A DNA stretch of 57,950 nt from an uncultured Hyphomicrobiaceae bacterium. Lineage in GTDB: Bacteria; Pseudomonadota; Alphaproteobacteria; Rhizobiales; Hyphomicrobiaceae. The position numbers were made by a program, and so were the translations under genes. The stretch spans positions 1 through 57,950 of the forward strand of contig CALMPK010000207.1 of NCBI GenBank assembly GCA_937873575.1, in the 5' to 3' direction. Below, one piece after another: positions 1-8,315 of this stretch. The notes under the pieces were generated by a model. It had not been told where the DNA came from. It did not search any database and saw only the letters and a program-made list of their open reading frames with translations. Numbering within the stretch: the stretch's first letter is position 1; each line of letters starts with the position of its first letter.

Positions 1-55
1 GAGCACAACCTTGCCAAGGTTGGGGTCGAGGGTTCGAATCCCTTCGCCCGCTCCA
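1..55 (+). tRNA. tRNA-Gly (GCC), 3' part
   Basis: The window opens inside a tRNA. A 5-bp anticodon stem (CAACC/GGTTG) closes a 7-base loop TTGCCAA, which gives anticodon GCC (glycine). It is followed by a T-arm with GAGGG/CCCTT around TTCGAAT, a CGCCCGC acceptor strand, a T discriminator and an encoded CCA at 53-55. The 5' third lies outside the window, so I cannot tell an intact gene from a 3'-end duplicate left by integration. tRNA 3' ends are common attachment sites for tyrosine-recombinase islands, and the mobile DNA that follows fits that reading. Confidence 0.9.
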
Positions 56-86
56 GATTTCCTAAGGAAATCAAGGGATTAAGTAA

Positions 87-108
87 GAGCCGCCTTCGGG
101 CGGCTTTT
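87..108 (+). terminator. Intrinsic terminator after tRNA-Gly
   Basis: A GCCGCC stem (89-94), a TTCG tetraloop and a GGCGGC stem (99-104) are followed directly by TTTT. This is a textbook rho-independent terminator, 33 bases past the tRNA CCA, and it most likely ends the tRNA transcript. Confidence 0.8.
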
Positions 109-120
109 CCCTTTTCTGGG

Positions 121-142
121 CTGGTCAACACCTGGTCAACAC
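121..142. repeat. Tandem 11-bp direct repeat near the tRNA
   Basis: CTGGTCAACAC occurs twice with no spacer (121-131 and 132-142). Short direct repeats close to a tRNA attachment site can be arm-type binding sites for a tyrosine recombinase or excisionase. That role is an inference; no integrase gene is visible nearby. The rest of 143-263 holds no gene I can support. Confidence 0.5.
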
Positions 143-263
143 CGAAGCGCAATTTGCGATCGCGAGTTTGCTAGATTGGGCCATGAGCCGATTCGGCTGA
201 TTGCCGCCGAAATTGATGGAGACATTCGCTTGAGCGAGATCCGGTTGCTAGAGCGGATTCGCC

Positions 264-1128
264 TTAGAGCGCCTAACAAAACCATTTGTTAACTATGTCG
301 GCGTGAGTTTTCCGACATGGTGAAGAAGCTTCTTCCGGATGATTTGTGGGCCGAGATCGCGCCGTTGCTGCCGGCTCGTGAGGCTCGTCCGAAGGGCGGG
401 CGGCCTGCGGTCGAGGCCCGGGATGCGCTCGTCGGCATCCTGTTCGTTCTCTACACGGCGATCCCGTGGGAACGGTTGCCGTTCGAGGTGGCAGGCTGCT
501 CCGGCATGACCTGCTGGCGCCGATTGCGAGCCTGGCAGGATGCCGGCTTGTGGGACGAGATCCACCGCCACATGCTCGACCGGCTGAACCTCGCCGGGCA
601 GATCGACTGGTCGCGTGCTTCGGTCGACGCGTCCTCCGTTCCCGCGAAAAGGGGGGCGAGGAGACGGGACCGAACCCGACCGATCGCGGCAAGCCGGGGA
701 CCAAGCGCCACATCATGGTCGATGGCGCCGGCATTCCTCTCGCCATCGTCCTGACCGGAGCCAATCGCCACGACAGCATGGCTCTGACCGCAGTCGTCGA
801 CGCCGTCCGGCCGGTTAGGCAGAAGCGCGGTCGACCACGCAGGCGACCCGTCAAACTCCATGCCGACAAGGCCTACGACTTCGATCGGTGCCGGCGCGAC
901 CTGCGGGCGCGCTCCATCACCCCGCGCATCGCCAGACGAGGCGTCGAAAGCAGCAGCCATCTCGGAAAGCACAGGTGGGTCGTCGAGCGCACCTTCGCCT
1001 GGATCAACCGCTTCAGGCGCCTCGTCGTCCGATACGAGCGACACGCAGACCTCTATCGCGCCTTCCTCACCATCGCTGCGGCAATCATCGCATTCAGAGC
1101 CCGCAAGAGGTTTTGTTAGGCGCTCTTA
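264..1128 (+). mobile_element. IS5-family (IS427-group-like) insertion sequence, complete
   Basis: A perfect 17-bp terminal inverted repeat, GAGCGCCTAACAAAACC, lies at 267-283 and in reverse at 1109-1125. It is flanked on both sides by the trinucleotide TTA (264-266 and 1126-1128), which reads as a short target duplication. The 859-bp element encodes a two-frame DDE transposase. Size, short duplication and frameshifted transposase are typical of the IS427 group. It appears intact and may be active. It sits at the stop codon of the neighbouring IS630-family transposase. Confidence 0.92.
317..1119 (+). CDS. IS5-family DDE transposase, made by -1 frameshift
   Basis: Two overlapping frames (317-754 and 466-1119) together make one transposase of about 267 residues. 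The first frame carries the N-terminal DUF4096-like region (LPDDLWAEIAPLLP) and the first catalytic aspartate (SVDASSV). The second carries the second aspartate (LHADKAYD) and the glutamate region (VVERTFAWINRFRR). The switch needs a -1 slip, most likely on the A4G6 run at 647-656 where both frames are open. Programmed frameshifting is normal in this IS group, so I do not call it a pseudogene. The only partner needed is the inverted repeats at either end. Confidence 0.88.
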
Positions 1129-1780
1129 ATCCGGATCGTATCCTGCGGCTTTGAAGAAGTTGGCGCATTCGTTGGACTCGATGAGTCTGGCGATGCGTGC
1201 GATGACGGCCCAGAGACCGTCGACGGATCGCTCTGCGGCCTTTCGGAGCAGCGCCTTGAGCTTCGAGAAGGCGTTCTCGATCGGGTTGAAGTCCGGGCTG
1301 TAGGGCGGGAGATAGAGCAGCTTCGCGCCGGCCGCCTCGATCGCGGCGCGGACGCCCGGGCCCTTATGGCTGCCGAGGTTGTCCATCACGACCACGTCGC
1401 CGGGCTTGAGCTCTGGGACGAGAACCTGATCGACGTAGGCCTGGAAGCTGCGGCCGTTGATCGGGCCGTCGAGCGCCATGGGCGCGACCATGCCGGAGAG
1501 CCGCAGGCCGGCCACGAAGGTGGTGGTCTTCCAGTGGCCATGCGGGATCGCGGCGCGGAGCCGCTCGCCCTTCGGCACCCGGCCGCGACGCCTCGCCATG
1601 TTGGTCGACGCCCACGTCTCGTCGATGAACACGAGCCGCTCTGGATCGAGGTCGGGCTGGGCGTCGAACCAGTCCCGCCTTCGGGTCAGGACGTCCGGCC
1701 GCTCCTGCTCTTCGGCGTGCGCGGTCTTTTTTTGACCGTCAGCCCGGCGCGGCCGAGGAAAACCCACACCGCCGTCCGCC
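1126..1780 (-). pseudogene. IS630-family transposase, 5'-truncated remnant
   Basis: The reading frame ending at 1126 encodes the DDE core of an IS630-family (Tc1/mariner-like) transposase: [19 protein letters not shown] and [18 protein letters not shown]. Part of the linker before the core is read in another frame ([15 protein letters not shown]). It joins the core frame through a -1 slip on the A7G run near 1729-1736, a known feature of some IS630 members. The helix-turn-helix N-terminus and left end are missing, because at about 1780 the sequence switches abruptly to an antiporter gene. Its stop codon (TAA, 1126-1128) coincides with the duplicated TTA of the IS5 element, so IS5 landed exactly on its end. 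The original right end may continue to the left of 264. Confidence 0.85.
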
Positions 1781-1924
1781 TCCGATCGCAACAAATGTGA
1801 GCCCGATGACGAGCGGCGATATGCCCAGCTGGCGCGCAAGCATCGACCCGCCGCGCACCAGTATTTCCGCTCCGCCAACCAGGGTGAGCAGGCCAAGCGC
1901 GCACCAGAGAATTGCGGCCGTCAC
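1781..1924 (-). pseudogene. Calcium/sodium antiporter, N-terminal fragment
   Basis: A GTG-started frame at 1924 reads as the first transmembrane helix and start of the alpha-1 repeat of a CaCA-family exchanger (YrbG type): [19 protein letters not shown], then [16 protein letters not shown]. In the family the next residues are usually TSAPEL. Here homology stops at 1781 and IS630 sequence begins. The gene lies 70 bases downstream of the nitroreductase in the same direction, so it was probably the last gene of the nqr transcription unit before the IS damage. Only about 48 residues of an expected 320 or so remain, so it is non-functional. Confidence 0.75.
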
Positions 1925-1994
1925 GGCTTCTGTCTCTGCGGAAACACCGGATATGCGGCACTGCCTGTATGTCGATCTGTACCCACCCTCCAGA

Positions 1995-2657
1995 TCAGCC
2001 GATCTCGCCCAAGGGCTGGATATAAGTCACCGAAAGATGGTCCGGGAACTTCAGCGCTGTTTTGATGGCTTCCCTGTCCACGGTACCGAGGAGGCATGTG
2101 CCGAGCCCTTCGGCAGCGCAGAACAGATAGACGTTCTGGGCCATGACGGCCGAGTTGACGCGTGCGGCGATGACCAGTTCCTCGGGTGCGGATGTGGCCA
2201 ACTCGCCGGCGGCGGTTGCAAGTTTCTCGGCATCGGAAACATAGATCAGCACCACGGGCGCCCGGCGTACGAAAGCCGTAGGGCTGACATCGGCGCGAAT
2301 ATCGGTATCGGCCACTTTGTTGAGAGCGTTTGCCACGGGGTCGTAGAGACTGACGCCATCTTCCAGCGCGACGTAGATATCGACGTTCTTCGCACCGTGC
2401 CAGGCGGGCGCTGTGCGTCCATCACCGTCCGCGCGGTTGACACCATTGGCCGCCCACAGTGCTTCGAGCACCTTTTCGCGCGCAACGTCACCACGCCCGA
2501 AGCGCTTGGTAGAGCGGCGCTGTTTCAGGGCTTCCTGCACGGAGACGGTTGCAGCGCCGCCGGAGGCCACCTGCGCATTGGCTGTCCCGACGATACCTGC
2601 GGACGCTGCCGCACTGGTTCCTGCGAGAAACAATCTTCTGGAGAGCTGTCGTGTCAT
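1995..2657 (-). CDS. Tat-exported nitroreductase-family (SagB/ThcOx-like) protein
   Basis: The 220-residue protein starts at 2657 with a twin-arginine signal peptide (MTRQLSRRLFLAG, then a hydrophobic stretch and an ANAQ cleavage site). An AAAAGGACC ribosome binding site precedes it. A longer upstream frame exists but would bury the signal. The mature part resembles the nitroreductase fold of FMN flavoproteins: an N-terminal QEALKQRRSTKRF, as in SagB-type dehydrogenases, and a C-terminal GLGTCLLGTV. Its substrate cannot be told. It follows the CBS gene by 31 bases and is probably part of the nqr transcription unit. Export suggests a periplasmic redox role. Confidence 0.75.
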   Translation of the reverse strand: MTRQLSRRLFLAGTSAAASAGIVGTANAQVASGGAATVSVQEALKQRRSTKRFGRGDVAREKVLEALWAANGVNRADGDGRTAPAWHGAKNVDIYVALEDGVSLYDPVANALNKVADTDIRADVSPTAFVRRAPVVLIYVSDAEKLATAAGELATSAPEELVIAARVNSAVMAQNVYLFCAAEGLGTCLLGTVDREAIKTALKFPDHLSVTYIQPLGEIG

Positions 2658-2688
2658 GATATCGGTCCTTTTCTTTTCCGGGGCTTTG

Positions 2689-3084
2689 TTATGTCCACTG
2701 CCGTGAAAGGGCGTTGAGGACGTCGGTACGGCTGATCTGGCCGACAAGTCGGCCATGGCGGGTGACGGGGAACCGCCGGTACGAGCTTGCGACAAAGCGC
2801 TCACACGCTTCGACGATGTCGATACCCGCATCGAGCGTCTCGAGTTCGGTGCTCATATAGTCGGCGACACTGCCACCCCATTGTTTGTAGTAGGAGGCGT
2901 TGAGTGCGGCCTTCAGGCAATCGCGTTTGGACAGAACGCCGACGAGATCGCCGGCGCCGTCGATGACGCATGCACCCGACACGCCGTTTTGCATGAGCAC
3001 GGACACGGCCCGTACTATCTCCATGTCCGGCGTCAGCGTGATCAGGTCCGTGCGCATATGATCGGCGACCGTGTCGAGTTTCAT
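2689..3084 (-). CDS. Paired CBS-domain protein (131 aa)
   Basis: Two CBS motifs make up almost the whole protein. The first spans roughly residues 5-60 (VADHMRTDLITLTPDMEIV, then VSGACVIDGAGDLVGVLSKRD). The second spans 75-130 (VADYMSTELETLDAGIDIV, then RRFPVTRHGRLVGQISRTD). Such pairs bind adenine nucleotides and sense energy charge. The start at 3084 overlaps the nqrM stop in an ATGA arrangement, which argues for translational coupling and against the longer upstream frame. Its place at the end of the nqr genes suggests an energy-linked regulatory role, but no output domain is present. Confidence 0.85.
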   Translation of the reverse strand: MKLDTVADHMRTDLITLTPDMEIVRAVSVLMQNGVSGACVIDGAGDLVGVLSKRDCLKAALNASYYKQWGGSVADYMSTELETLDAGIDIVEACERFVASSYRRFPVTRHGRLVGQISRTDVLNALSRQWT

Positions 3085-3242
3085 GTCCCGCTTCCTTCGG
3101 ATCGTTCGCAAGCATGGCATTTGCCGCCGCAGGCCGCGCCGCCGCACGATCCCTTGAGCGGTGCGCGGCCGGCAAAAAGGCCGGCGGCCAGCGCGAGCAT
3201 GGCAAGCCCGGTCAGAAGAACAGCGGCGAAAATGGTCTGCAT
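3081..3242 (-). CDS. nqrM: Na+-NQR maturation protein NqrM
   Basis: This 53-residue protein has one N-terminal transmembrane helix (residues 4-24) followed by a short tail with four cysteines (C33, C38, C42, C45) in the context GSCGGAACGGKCHAC. That matches NqrM (formerly DUF539), which is needed to assemble the iron site held by NqrD and NqrE. The start at 3242 follows apbE directly, and the stop overlaps the next start. The order nqrF-apbE-nqrM is the standard gene order. A longer upstream frame has no family resemblance and was not used. Confidence 0.88.
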   Translation of the reverse strand: MQTIFAAVLLTGLAMLALAAGLFAGRAPLKGSCGGAACGGKCHACERSEGSGT

Positions 3243-3246
3243 GGCT

Positions 3247-4221
3247 TTATGCCCTCCCCTGGTCGATGAACAACCTGTTGGCTCTGGCCTTAAGACCTCC
3301 CGCCTCGCGAAGCAGATAAAGCGCGGGCAGACGGTTGGCGGAGGCGAATGCAAGGCCGCCTTCAGGACCCATTACCAGAAGGGCGGTCGCAAACGCGTCG
3401 GCCTCCAGCGCTGTCGGGGCCAGAACGGAAACCGAGGCGACGCTGTTGCGAACCGGCTCTCCGGTTGCGGGATCGATCGTATGACTGTAGCGGCGGCCCG
3501 CGATCTCATAGGCATTGATCGCATCGCCCGAGGTCGCCATCGCCACGCCTGTCAGGGGAAGCGTCGTGTGGACACCGGTGCGAAGCGGGTCCGCAATGCC
3601 GACGCGCCATGGACGGCCGTCAGGGCGCGCACCGAAACCATAGACTTCGCCACCCACCTCGATCAGGAAACTCGGCAGCCCTTGATCTCTCAGGTGTCCT
3701 GCAAGCCGGTCGACGGCGTAGCCCTTGGCTATGCCGCACAGATCGAGCGAAAGTTCCGGCTCTGCTTTGGAGAGGCCTTCGGCACTGACGGCAAAAGCGG
3801 TGTAGCGACCGGACCGCCCGGCAGCGATCGGCCCGAAACCGTAACGATGGACAGCGGGCCCGACGGCCGGATCGAACGCGCCGCCGGTCAATCGCGCAAT
3901 CTCGAGTGCCTTGCTAGCAACCGTCCGAAGCGGCTCGGAGGCTGCGAACGGTGTGATTTCCGAACGGCTGTTGAAGCGCGAAAGCTCCGAACCCGCACGA
4001 AACGGGCTCATCGAATGATCGATCCCGGCCAGTAAGTGCCGGAGATCCGCGCCAATCTTGCGGGCATCGGCATCGGCCGGAACGGTGACCTGCCATCGTG
4101 TGCCGAAAGCGCGCCCGGAGATGCGCGTGAGATCATCGGCACCGGCTCGGGCCAAAGACGGCAAGGACATCAGTCCGGCCAGGGCTCCCAGTCCAAATAC
4201 GATCTCGCGCCTTGTCGTCAT
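3247..4221 (-). CDS. apbE: FAD:protein FMN transferase
   Basis: This 324-residue periplasmic ApbE transfers FMN from FAD to a threonine of NqrC (and of NqrB where the site exists). Visible features are an N-terminal export signal (MTTRREIVFGLGALAGLMSL, cleavage after ARA), the early AFGTRWQVTV segment, DLCGIAKGYAVDRLAG near residue 165, the EVGGEVYGFGARPDG segment, and the C-terminal YSHTIDPATGEP and ALEADAFATALLVMG motifs. These are the conserved flavin-transfer signatures. It has no lipobox cysteine. The start at 4221 leaves 4 bases after the nqrF stop and is preferred over a frame extending into nqrF. Confidence 0.93.
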   Translation of the reverse strand: MTTRREIVFGLGALAGLMSLPSLARAGADDLTRISGRAFGTRWQVTVPADADARKIGADLRHLLAGIDHSMSPFRAGSELSRFNSRSEITPFAASEPLRTVASKALEIARLTGGAFDPAVGPAVHRYGFGPIAAGRSGRYTAFAVSAEGLSKAEPELSLDLCGIAKGYAVDRLAGHLRDQGLPSFLIEVGGEVYGFGARPDGRPWRVGIADPLRTGVHTTLPLTGVAMATSGDAINAYEIAGRRYSHTIDPATGEPVRNSVASVSVLAPTALEADAFATALLVMGPEGGLAFASANRLPALYLLREAGGLKARANRLFIDQGRA

Positions 4222-4225
4222 GCTC

Positions 4226-5446
4226 CTAGATCCCGAAATCGTCATTGAAGATGCTCTCGCTCTCCACACCGCATTCATCGAGCATCGCGTAGATGGCCTC
4301 GATCATGAGCGGAGGGCCGCACAGATAATATTCGCAGTCCTCCGGCGCCGGGTGATCCTTCAGATAGGCGCGGAAGACGACATCATGGACAAAGCCTAAC
4401 TCACCGTCCCAGGGGTCGTTTCTGGCTGGTTCGGAGAGGGCTGGCACCCAGCGGAAGTTCTCATGACGCCGGGCAAGCTCGTCGAATTCGTCGGCGTAGA
4501 ACAGTTCGCCACGGCTTCGCGCGCCGTACCAGAAGCTGATCTTGCGGCGGCTTCCCTGACGCTCGAGCATGTCCGTTATGATGGCGCGCAAGGGCGCCAT
4601 GCCGACGCCGCCGCCGATAAACACCATCTCGCGCCCGGTATCCTGCGCCCCGAAGTGACCATACGGGCCCGCCACTTCGATCGGGTCGCCCTCGCGCAGA
4701 CCGAACAGCCATGACGAGACGATGCCGGGAGGTGCATGCGGTTTGGCTGGCGGTGGCGTGGCCAGACGGATGTTGAGCACGATCATGCCGACATCCTTGG
4801 GTCGGCTGGCAACCGAATAGGCGCGAGAGACGGGCTGAGGGCTTTGCGACGAGAGCTTGTCAATTCCGAGTTTTTTCCATTCGGCGGCATGCTGCGGTTC
4901 AAGCGCGATGCCGGAGAAGTCGAGACGATAGGCCGGTGCGGTGACCTGCACGAAATTGCCCGCACGAAAGTCGAATTCCGCGCCCTCCGGCAAGGCGAGC
5001 ACGATTTCCTTGATCAAAGGCGTGACACTGCGCGACGATGCCACGCGGCAGTTCATCGTGGTGATGCCGAGCACCTCGTCCGGGACGGTGACGGCGAGGT
5101 CGTTTCGCACCACGATCTGGCAGGCGAGCCGCATTCCAGCCCGAACGTCGGCAGGAGAAAGCCGGGCGCGTTCCGTCGGCAACGGCTCTCCCGTACCCGT
5201 GACGCCGCTGACGCGGCACAGGCCGCACGTTCCCGCGCCGGCGCAGCCCGAGGGCACGGCGATGCCGTTGGAATTCAAAATATCGAGAAGCTTGAAATTC
5301 GCCAGAGCGCCAATCTCACGCCCGCCGTTAACGGTGACCGCCACGGGTCGCGACGGCAGCAGATACTCCCGAACCTTATGGACAACGGCTGCCAGCGCGA
5401 CGAGCAGCAAGGAAATGAAGCCGATGCCGAGCAGGATCTCCGTCAT
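4226..5446 (-). CDS. nqrF: Na+-NQR subunit F (NADH dehydrogenase, 2Fe-2S/FAD)
   Basis: This 406-residue subunit takes electrons from NADH. It has one N-terminal membrane helix (residues 3-24), a ferredoxin domain with the 2Fe-2S ligands in [14 protein letters not shown] plus a later cysteine in RLACQ, an FAD-binding RAYSVAS motif, and an NADH-binding region with [12 protein letters not shown] and [10 protein letters not shown]. Length and domain order match the family. It overlaps nqrE by 4 bases, as expected in a tightly coupled operon. All ligands needed for NADH oxidation are present. Confidence 0.96.
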   Translation of the reverse strand: MTEILLGIGFISLLLVALAAVVHKVREYLLPSRPVAVTVNGGREIGALANFKLLDILNSNGIAVPSGCAGAGTCGLCRVSGVTGTGEPLPTERARLSPADVRAGMRLACQIVVRNDLAVTVPDEVLGITTMNCRVASSRSVTPLIKEIVLALPEGAEFDFRAGNFVQVTAPAYRLDFSGIALEPQHAAEWKKLGIDKLSSQSPQPVSRAYSVASRPKDVGMIVLNIRLATPPPAKPHAPPGIVSSWLFGLREGDPIEVAGPYGHFGAQDTGREMVFIGGGVGMAPLRAIITDMLERQGSRRKISFWYGARSRGELFYADEFDELARRHENFRWVPALSEPARNDPWDGELGFVHDVVFRAYLKDHPAPEDCEYYLCGPPLMIEAIYAMLDECGVESESIFNDDFGI

Positions 5447-6045
5447 AGCACGCGCACTCCCACAAAGGCGGAGAACGCCATGGACAGGAGACCGGTGACG
5501 ATGAAAGCAATGCCGAGGCCCTGCAATCCTTCGGGGACATTGGCATAGCGCAGCCTCTCGCGGATCGCCGCGAGCGCGACGATGGCCAGCGCCCAGCCGA
5601 TCCCGGTGCCGATCCCATAGACCGTGCTTTCAGTGAGATCATATTGCCGCTCGACCATGAACAGACTGCCGCCGATAATGGCGCAGTTGATGGCGAGCAG
5701 CGGCAGGTAGATGCCAAGCGCGCCGTAGAGGGCGGGCACGTAACGATCGAGCAGCATCTCGATGATCTGCACCATCGCCGCGACGATGCCGATGAAGGTG
5801 ATCAGCCGCATGAAACCGAGATCGACATCCGGCAGCCCCATCCACGCGAGCGCCCCGGCACTCAGGATATAGGCGTGCAGCAGGTAGTTCACCGGCACGC
5901 TGAGCGATTGCACGACGATCATCGCAACACCCACGCCGAAGGCTGTTTCCACGCGCTTGGAGACGGCGAGGAAGGTGCACATGCCGAGGAAGAAGGACAG
6001 CGCGAGGTTTTCTTCGAAAATGGAGCGCTGGAACAGTTCGATCAT
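5443..6045 (-). CDS. nqrE: Na+-NQR subunit E
   Basis: This 200-residue integral membrane subunit has six predicted helices. It pairs with NqrD as an inverted homologue and with it holds the membrane iron centre. The two conserved cysteines expected in NqrE are present: C23 in [10 protein letters not shown] and C121 in LAINCAI. It overlaps nqrD and nqrF by 4 bases each. Length and hydropathy agree with the family, and nothing suggests loss of function. Confidence 0.96.
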   Translation of the reverse strand: MIELFQRSIFEENLALSFFLGMCTFLAVSKRVETAFGVGVAMIVVQSLSVPVNYLLHAYILSAGALAWMGLPDVDLGFMRLITFIGIVAAMVQIIEMLLDRYVPALYGALGIYLPLLAINCAIIGGSLFMVERQYDLTESTVYGIGTGIGWALAIVALAAIRERLRYANVPEGLQGLGIAFIVTGLLSMAFSAFVGVRVL

Positions 6046-6701
6046 GTCTCAGTCGTCCTTTGCTGCTCGCGCAACTCGAATTCAGGCGCTTCCCTCTGGC
6101 CCCGGCGCAGGCTGCGAACAGCCCAGACCAGAAGGCCAAGGATGATGAATGCGCTCGGCGCGAGCAGCATAAGACGGAGTGGCTGGTACCAGCCACCGTC
6201 GGCCACGAGTGGCAGCAGGCCGACGCCGAACAGGCTTCCGGCGCCGAACAACTCGCGGATGGCGGCGACAGTGAGCAGCACCAGGCTGTAGCCGAGTGCA
6301 TTGCCGACGCCATCCACGATGCTGGGAACGACCGGATTGTGCAGCGCATAGGCTTCGGTGCGCCCGAGCACGATGCAGTTCGTGGCAATCAACGAGACAA
6401 ACACCGTCAGCCGCTGGCTCATCTCATAGGCAAAAGCCTGCAACATCTGGTCGGCGACGATGACCAGCGAGGCGATGATGGTGATCTGCAGGATGATGCG
6501 CACGGAGGACGGGATGTGTCGGCGGATGGCGCTGATGACGCCTGCCGACAGGCCGAGCACGACGGTCAGGGCGATCGACATGGTGAGAGCGGTGGACATC
6601 GATGTCGTGACCGCCAGTGCCGAGCAGATGCCGAGGATATGGACGGTGACGGGGTTCTTGTCGATGAGCGGATCTGTCAGGTTGCGGAAAGGGATAGTCA
6701 T
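6042..6701 (-). CDS. nqrD: Na+-NQR subunit D
   Basis: This 219-residue membrane subunit is the partner of NqrE. Its two iron-ligand cysteines are visible at C26 ([10 protein letters not shown]) and C109 ([10 protein letters not shown]). Glycine- and alanine-rich helices and an acidic, charged C-terminal tail agree with the family. The start overlaps the nqrC stop by 4 bases, typical for this operon. Confidence 0.96.
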   Translation of the reverse strand: MTIPFRNLTDPLIDKNPVTVHILGICSALAVTTSMSTALTMSIALTVVLGLSAGVISAIRRHIPSSVRIILQITIIASLVIVADQMLQAFAYEMSQRLTVFVSLIATNCIVLGRTEAYALHNPVVPSIVDGVGNALGYSLVLLTVAAIRELFGAGSLFGVGLLPLVADGGWYQPLRLMLLAPSAFIILGLLVWAVRSLRRGQREAPEFELREQQRTTET

Positions 6702-7516
6702 TCGATCTCGCCTTTCTTCAGCCTGTCGAGAAACGGCCCGAAGCCGTGCTCGCCCATCCAGAATTCGAGCATGTCCGAGATCGCATAGCTCGTGACGCTG
6801 GCGCCGGAGATGCCGTCGACTTCATTGGGGCCGCTGGCATTGCCGCGCACCACGGAAATGGCGAAATCGCCATCGTCGAAGATGCGCTTGCCTGCCCATT
6901 GCGCCTGCCAACCGTCCTCGGCGACGCGGGCGCCGAGGCCGGGCGTCTCACCCTGCTCATAAACCGTGAAGGCGGCAACGGTGTCGAGATCGGCCTCCAG
7001 CGCCAGATAGGCCCGGATGGTCGACTGGTAGCCGGCGCCGCGGACCGGAAGCACAACGAGCGCCAGTTCCTCGCCGCGGCGCAGAAGATAGACAAGCGCG
7101 TGGTTTTCGCGGCGGCTGAGACCAGCGAGGTCGTCAGCGCGCGGCAGGGCCGAACTTCGCTCTGCGTCCGCCGCCGCCGCTCGCTGATCGAAGCTTCCCG
7201 GATCGACATCGGCGGCGACCGTTCCGCTTGCGAGGTCGATGACGAGCGTTTCGACGCCGCTTGCGCCAGATTCCTTCAATATCTCCCCGATGCCCGGAAC
7301 GTTTTCCAGCATCTGCACCATGCGGCCCTGTTGCTGGGCGACGATATTGGCCTGCTGGATCGGCCGCAGGACGACCGCTGCGATGGAGACGGTAAAGCCG
7401 CAGCCAATGGCCACCAGAAGCGACATGCCGATCGTCTTGACGCCATCGGTGTTCGGACGGTTCAGAAAGCGGCGCCACATGCCCGGGCGCGGGCTGGGAG
7501 GACGAGCGTCAGCCAT
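6698..7516 (-). CDS. nqrC: Na+-NQR subunit C (covalent FMN)
   Basis: This 272-residue subunit has one N-terminal membrane helix (about residues 28-48) and a periplasmic FMN-binding domain. The flavinylation motif DGISGASVTS is present, with the acceptor threonine at about T242. This is the site modified by ApbE, which is encoded downstream. Family length is about 255-275. It overlaps nqrB by 8 bases. Because the NqrB here seems to lack its own FMN site, NqrC may be the only covalently flavinylated subunit of this complex. Confidence 0.95.
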   Translation of the reverse strand: MADARPPSPRPGMWRRFLNRPNTDGVKTIGMSLLVAIGCGFTVSIAAVVLRPIQQANIVAQQQGRMVQMLENVPGIGEILKESGASGVETLVIDLASGTVAADVDPGSFDQRAAAADAERSSALPRADDLAGLSRRENHALVYLLRRGEELALVVLPVRGAGYQSTIRAYLALEADLDTVAAFTVYEQGETPGLGARVAEDGWQAQWAGKRIFDDGDFAISVVRGNASGPNEVDGISGASVTSYAISDMLEFWMGEHGFGPFLDRLKKGEIE

Positions 7517-8315
7517 GTCGCCTTGCCCTCCGCCTTACATGGATCGCCACGACCACGTAATCGATCAATGGTGCGAAAATGCTGCTCATCAGGATCGCGA
7601 AGATCGCGGCTCCAAAAGTCGATCCGGCCTGCGAGAACAGGCCGATGAGCACGCCGGTCAGAATGCCCTGTGCAAAACGACCTGGATTTGTCGTGCAGGA
7701 ACATACAGGATCTGCCGCCAGAAAGAGGATCGCGCAGCCGATCGCACCCGAAAGCAGGTTGACCGACGGATCGCTTCCCTGCGCCCAAACCATGAGGGCC
7801 ATCGTGCAGTAGGCCGCAAGCAGCAATCGCCATGACGCCTGGCCGCTGAGGAGCAGGAGAACCAAAGCCGGAAGCAATGCCGCCAGAGGAATGTTTGGCC
7901 CGGCTCGATAGTCGATTTCAGTGAAGGAGAACATCACGAAGGCAAGGGCGGCGACGGCAGGATGCACGAAATTGCGCCCGCGCCCACCGAACACCTGTTC
8001 GGCGATCACCACGCCGAAGCTGACGCCCAAAGCGAGCTGCCAGAGCGGCGCATCGGCCGGGACAAGAAGGGCGATCAGCGTGGCGGCGACAATACCGTCA
8101 AGTCCCGGCCTGAGACCCCGGACACGTGTGAAGACATGCTGCCACGCAAGGGTCAGGCTGACAGAGATCAGCAGCCGCGCTGCGAACTGTTCCGTATCTG
8201 CGACAAGCGCGGACACGACCGGGACGATCACGCCGAGCAGCGCGGGCGTGGCGCTGTCGGACAACAAGGTGCGGCCGACGCGGCCCGCCTGCAGGTCATG
8301 GAAGAAGGCGATCAT
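7509..8315 (-). CDS. nqrB: Na+-NQR subunit B, unusually short
   Basis: This membrane subunit has only 268 residues, where the family is usually near 400. Recognisable landmarks are PLWQLALGVSFGVVIAEQVF and GRNFVHPAVAALAF (about 91-126), FLAADPVCSCTTNPGRFAQG (198-217) and the C-terminal FAPLIDYVVV (248-257). Between NFVHPA and the later helices the usual loop with SGAT, which carries the covalently bound FMN, is absent, and so is the PGSIGE segment. The N-terminal region is shortened as well. The frame is open throughout and overlaps both neighbours, so this is not a frameshift. How electrons cross the membrane without the NqrB FMN is unclear. Alternatively it could be an RnfD-like variant, but the neighbours say Nqr. 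Confidence 0.85.
   Translation of the reverse strand: MIAFFHDLQAGRVGRTLLSDSATPALLGVIVPVVSALVADTEQFAARLLISVSLTLAWQHVFTRVRGLRPGLDGIVAATLIALLVPADAPLWQLALGVSFGVVIAEQVFGGRGRNFVHPAVAALAFVMFSFTEIDYRAGPNIPLAALLPALVLLLLSGQASWRLLLAAYCTMALMVWAQGSDPSVNLLSGAIGCAILFLAADPVCSCTTNPGRFAQGILTGVLIGLFSQAGSTFGAAIFAILMSSIFAPLIDYVVVAIHVRRRARRHG

Noticed and set aside
4736-5548. Long plus-strand ORF antisense to nqrF
   Set aside because: High-GC third-position shadow of the well-supported nqrF/nqrE genes; arginine- and histidine-rich with no family resemblance. The same holds for other long antisense frames over nqr, pta, phaC and trb.
7509-8315. NqrB shortness as a sequencing frameshift
   Set aside because: The frame is continuous and overlaps both neighbours in the normal operon manner, and landmarks before and after the missing segment are in the same frame.
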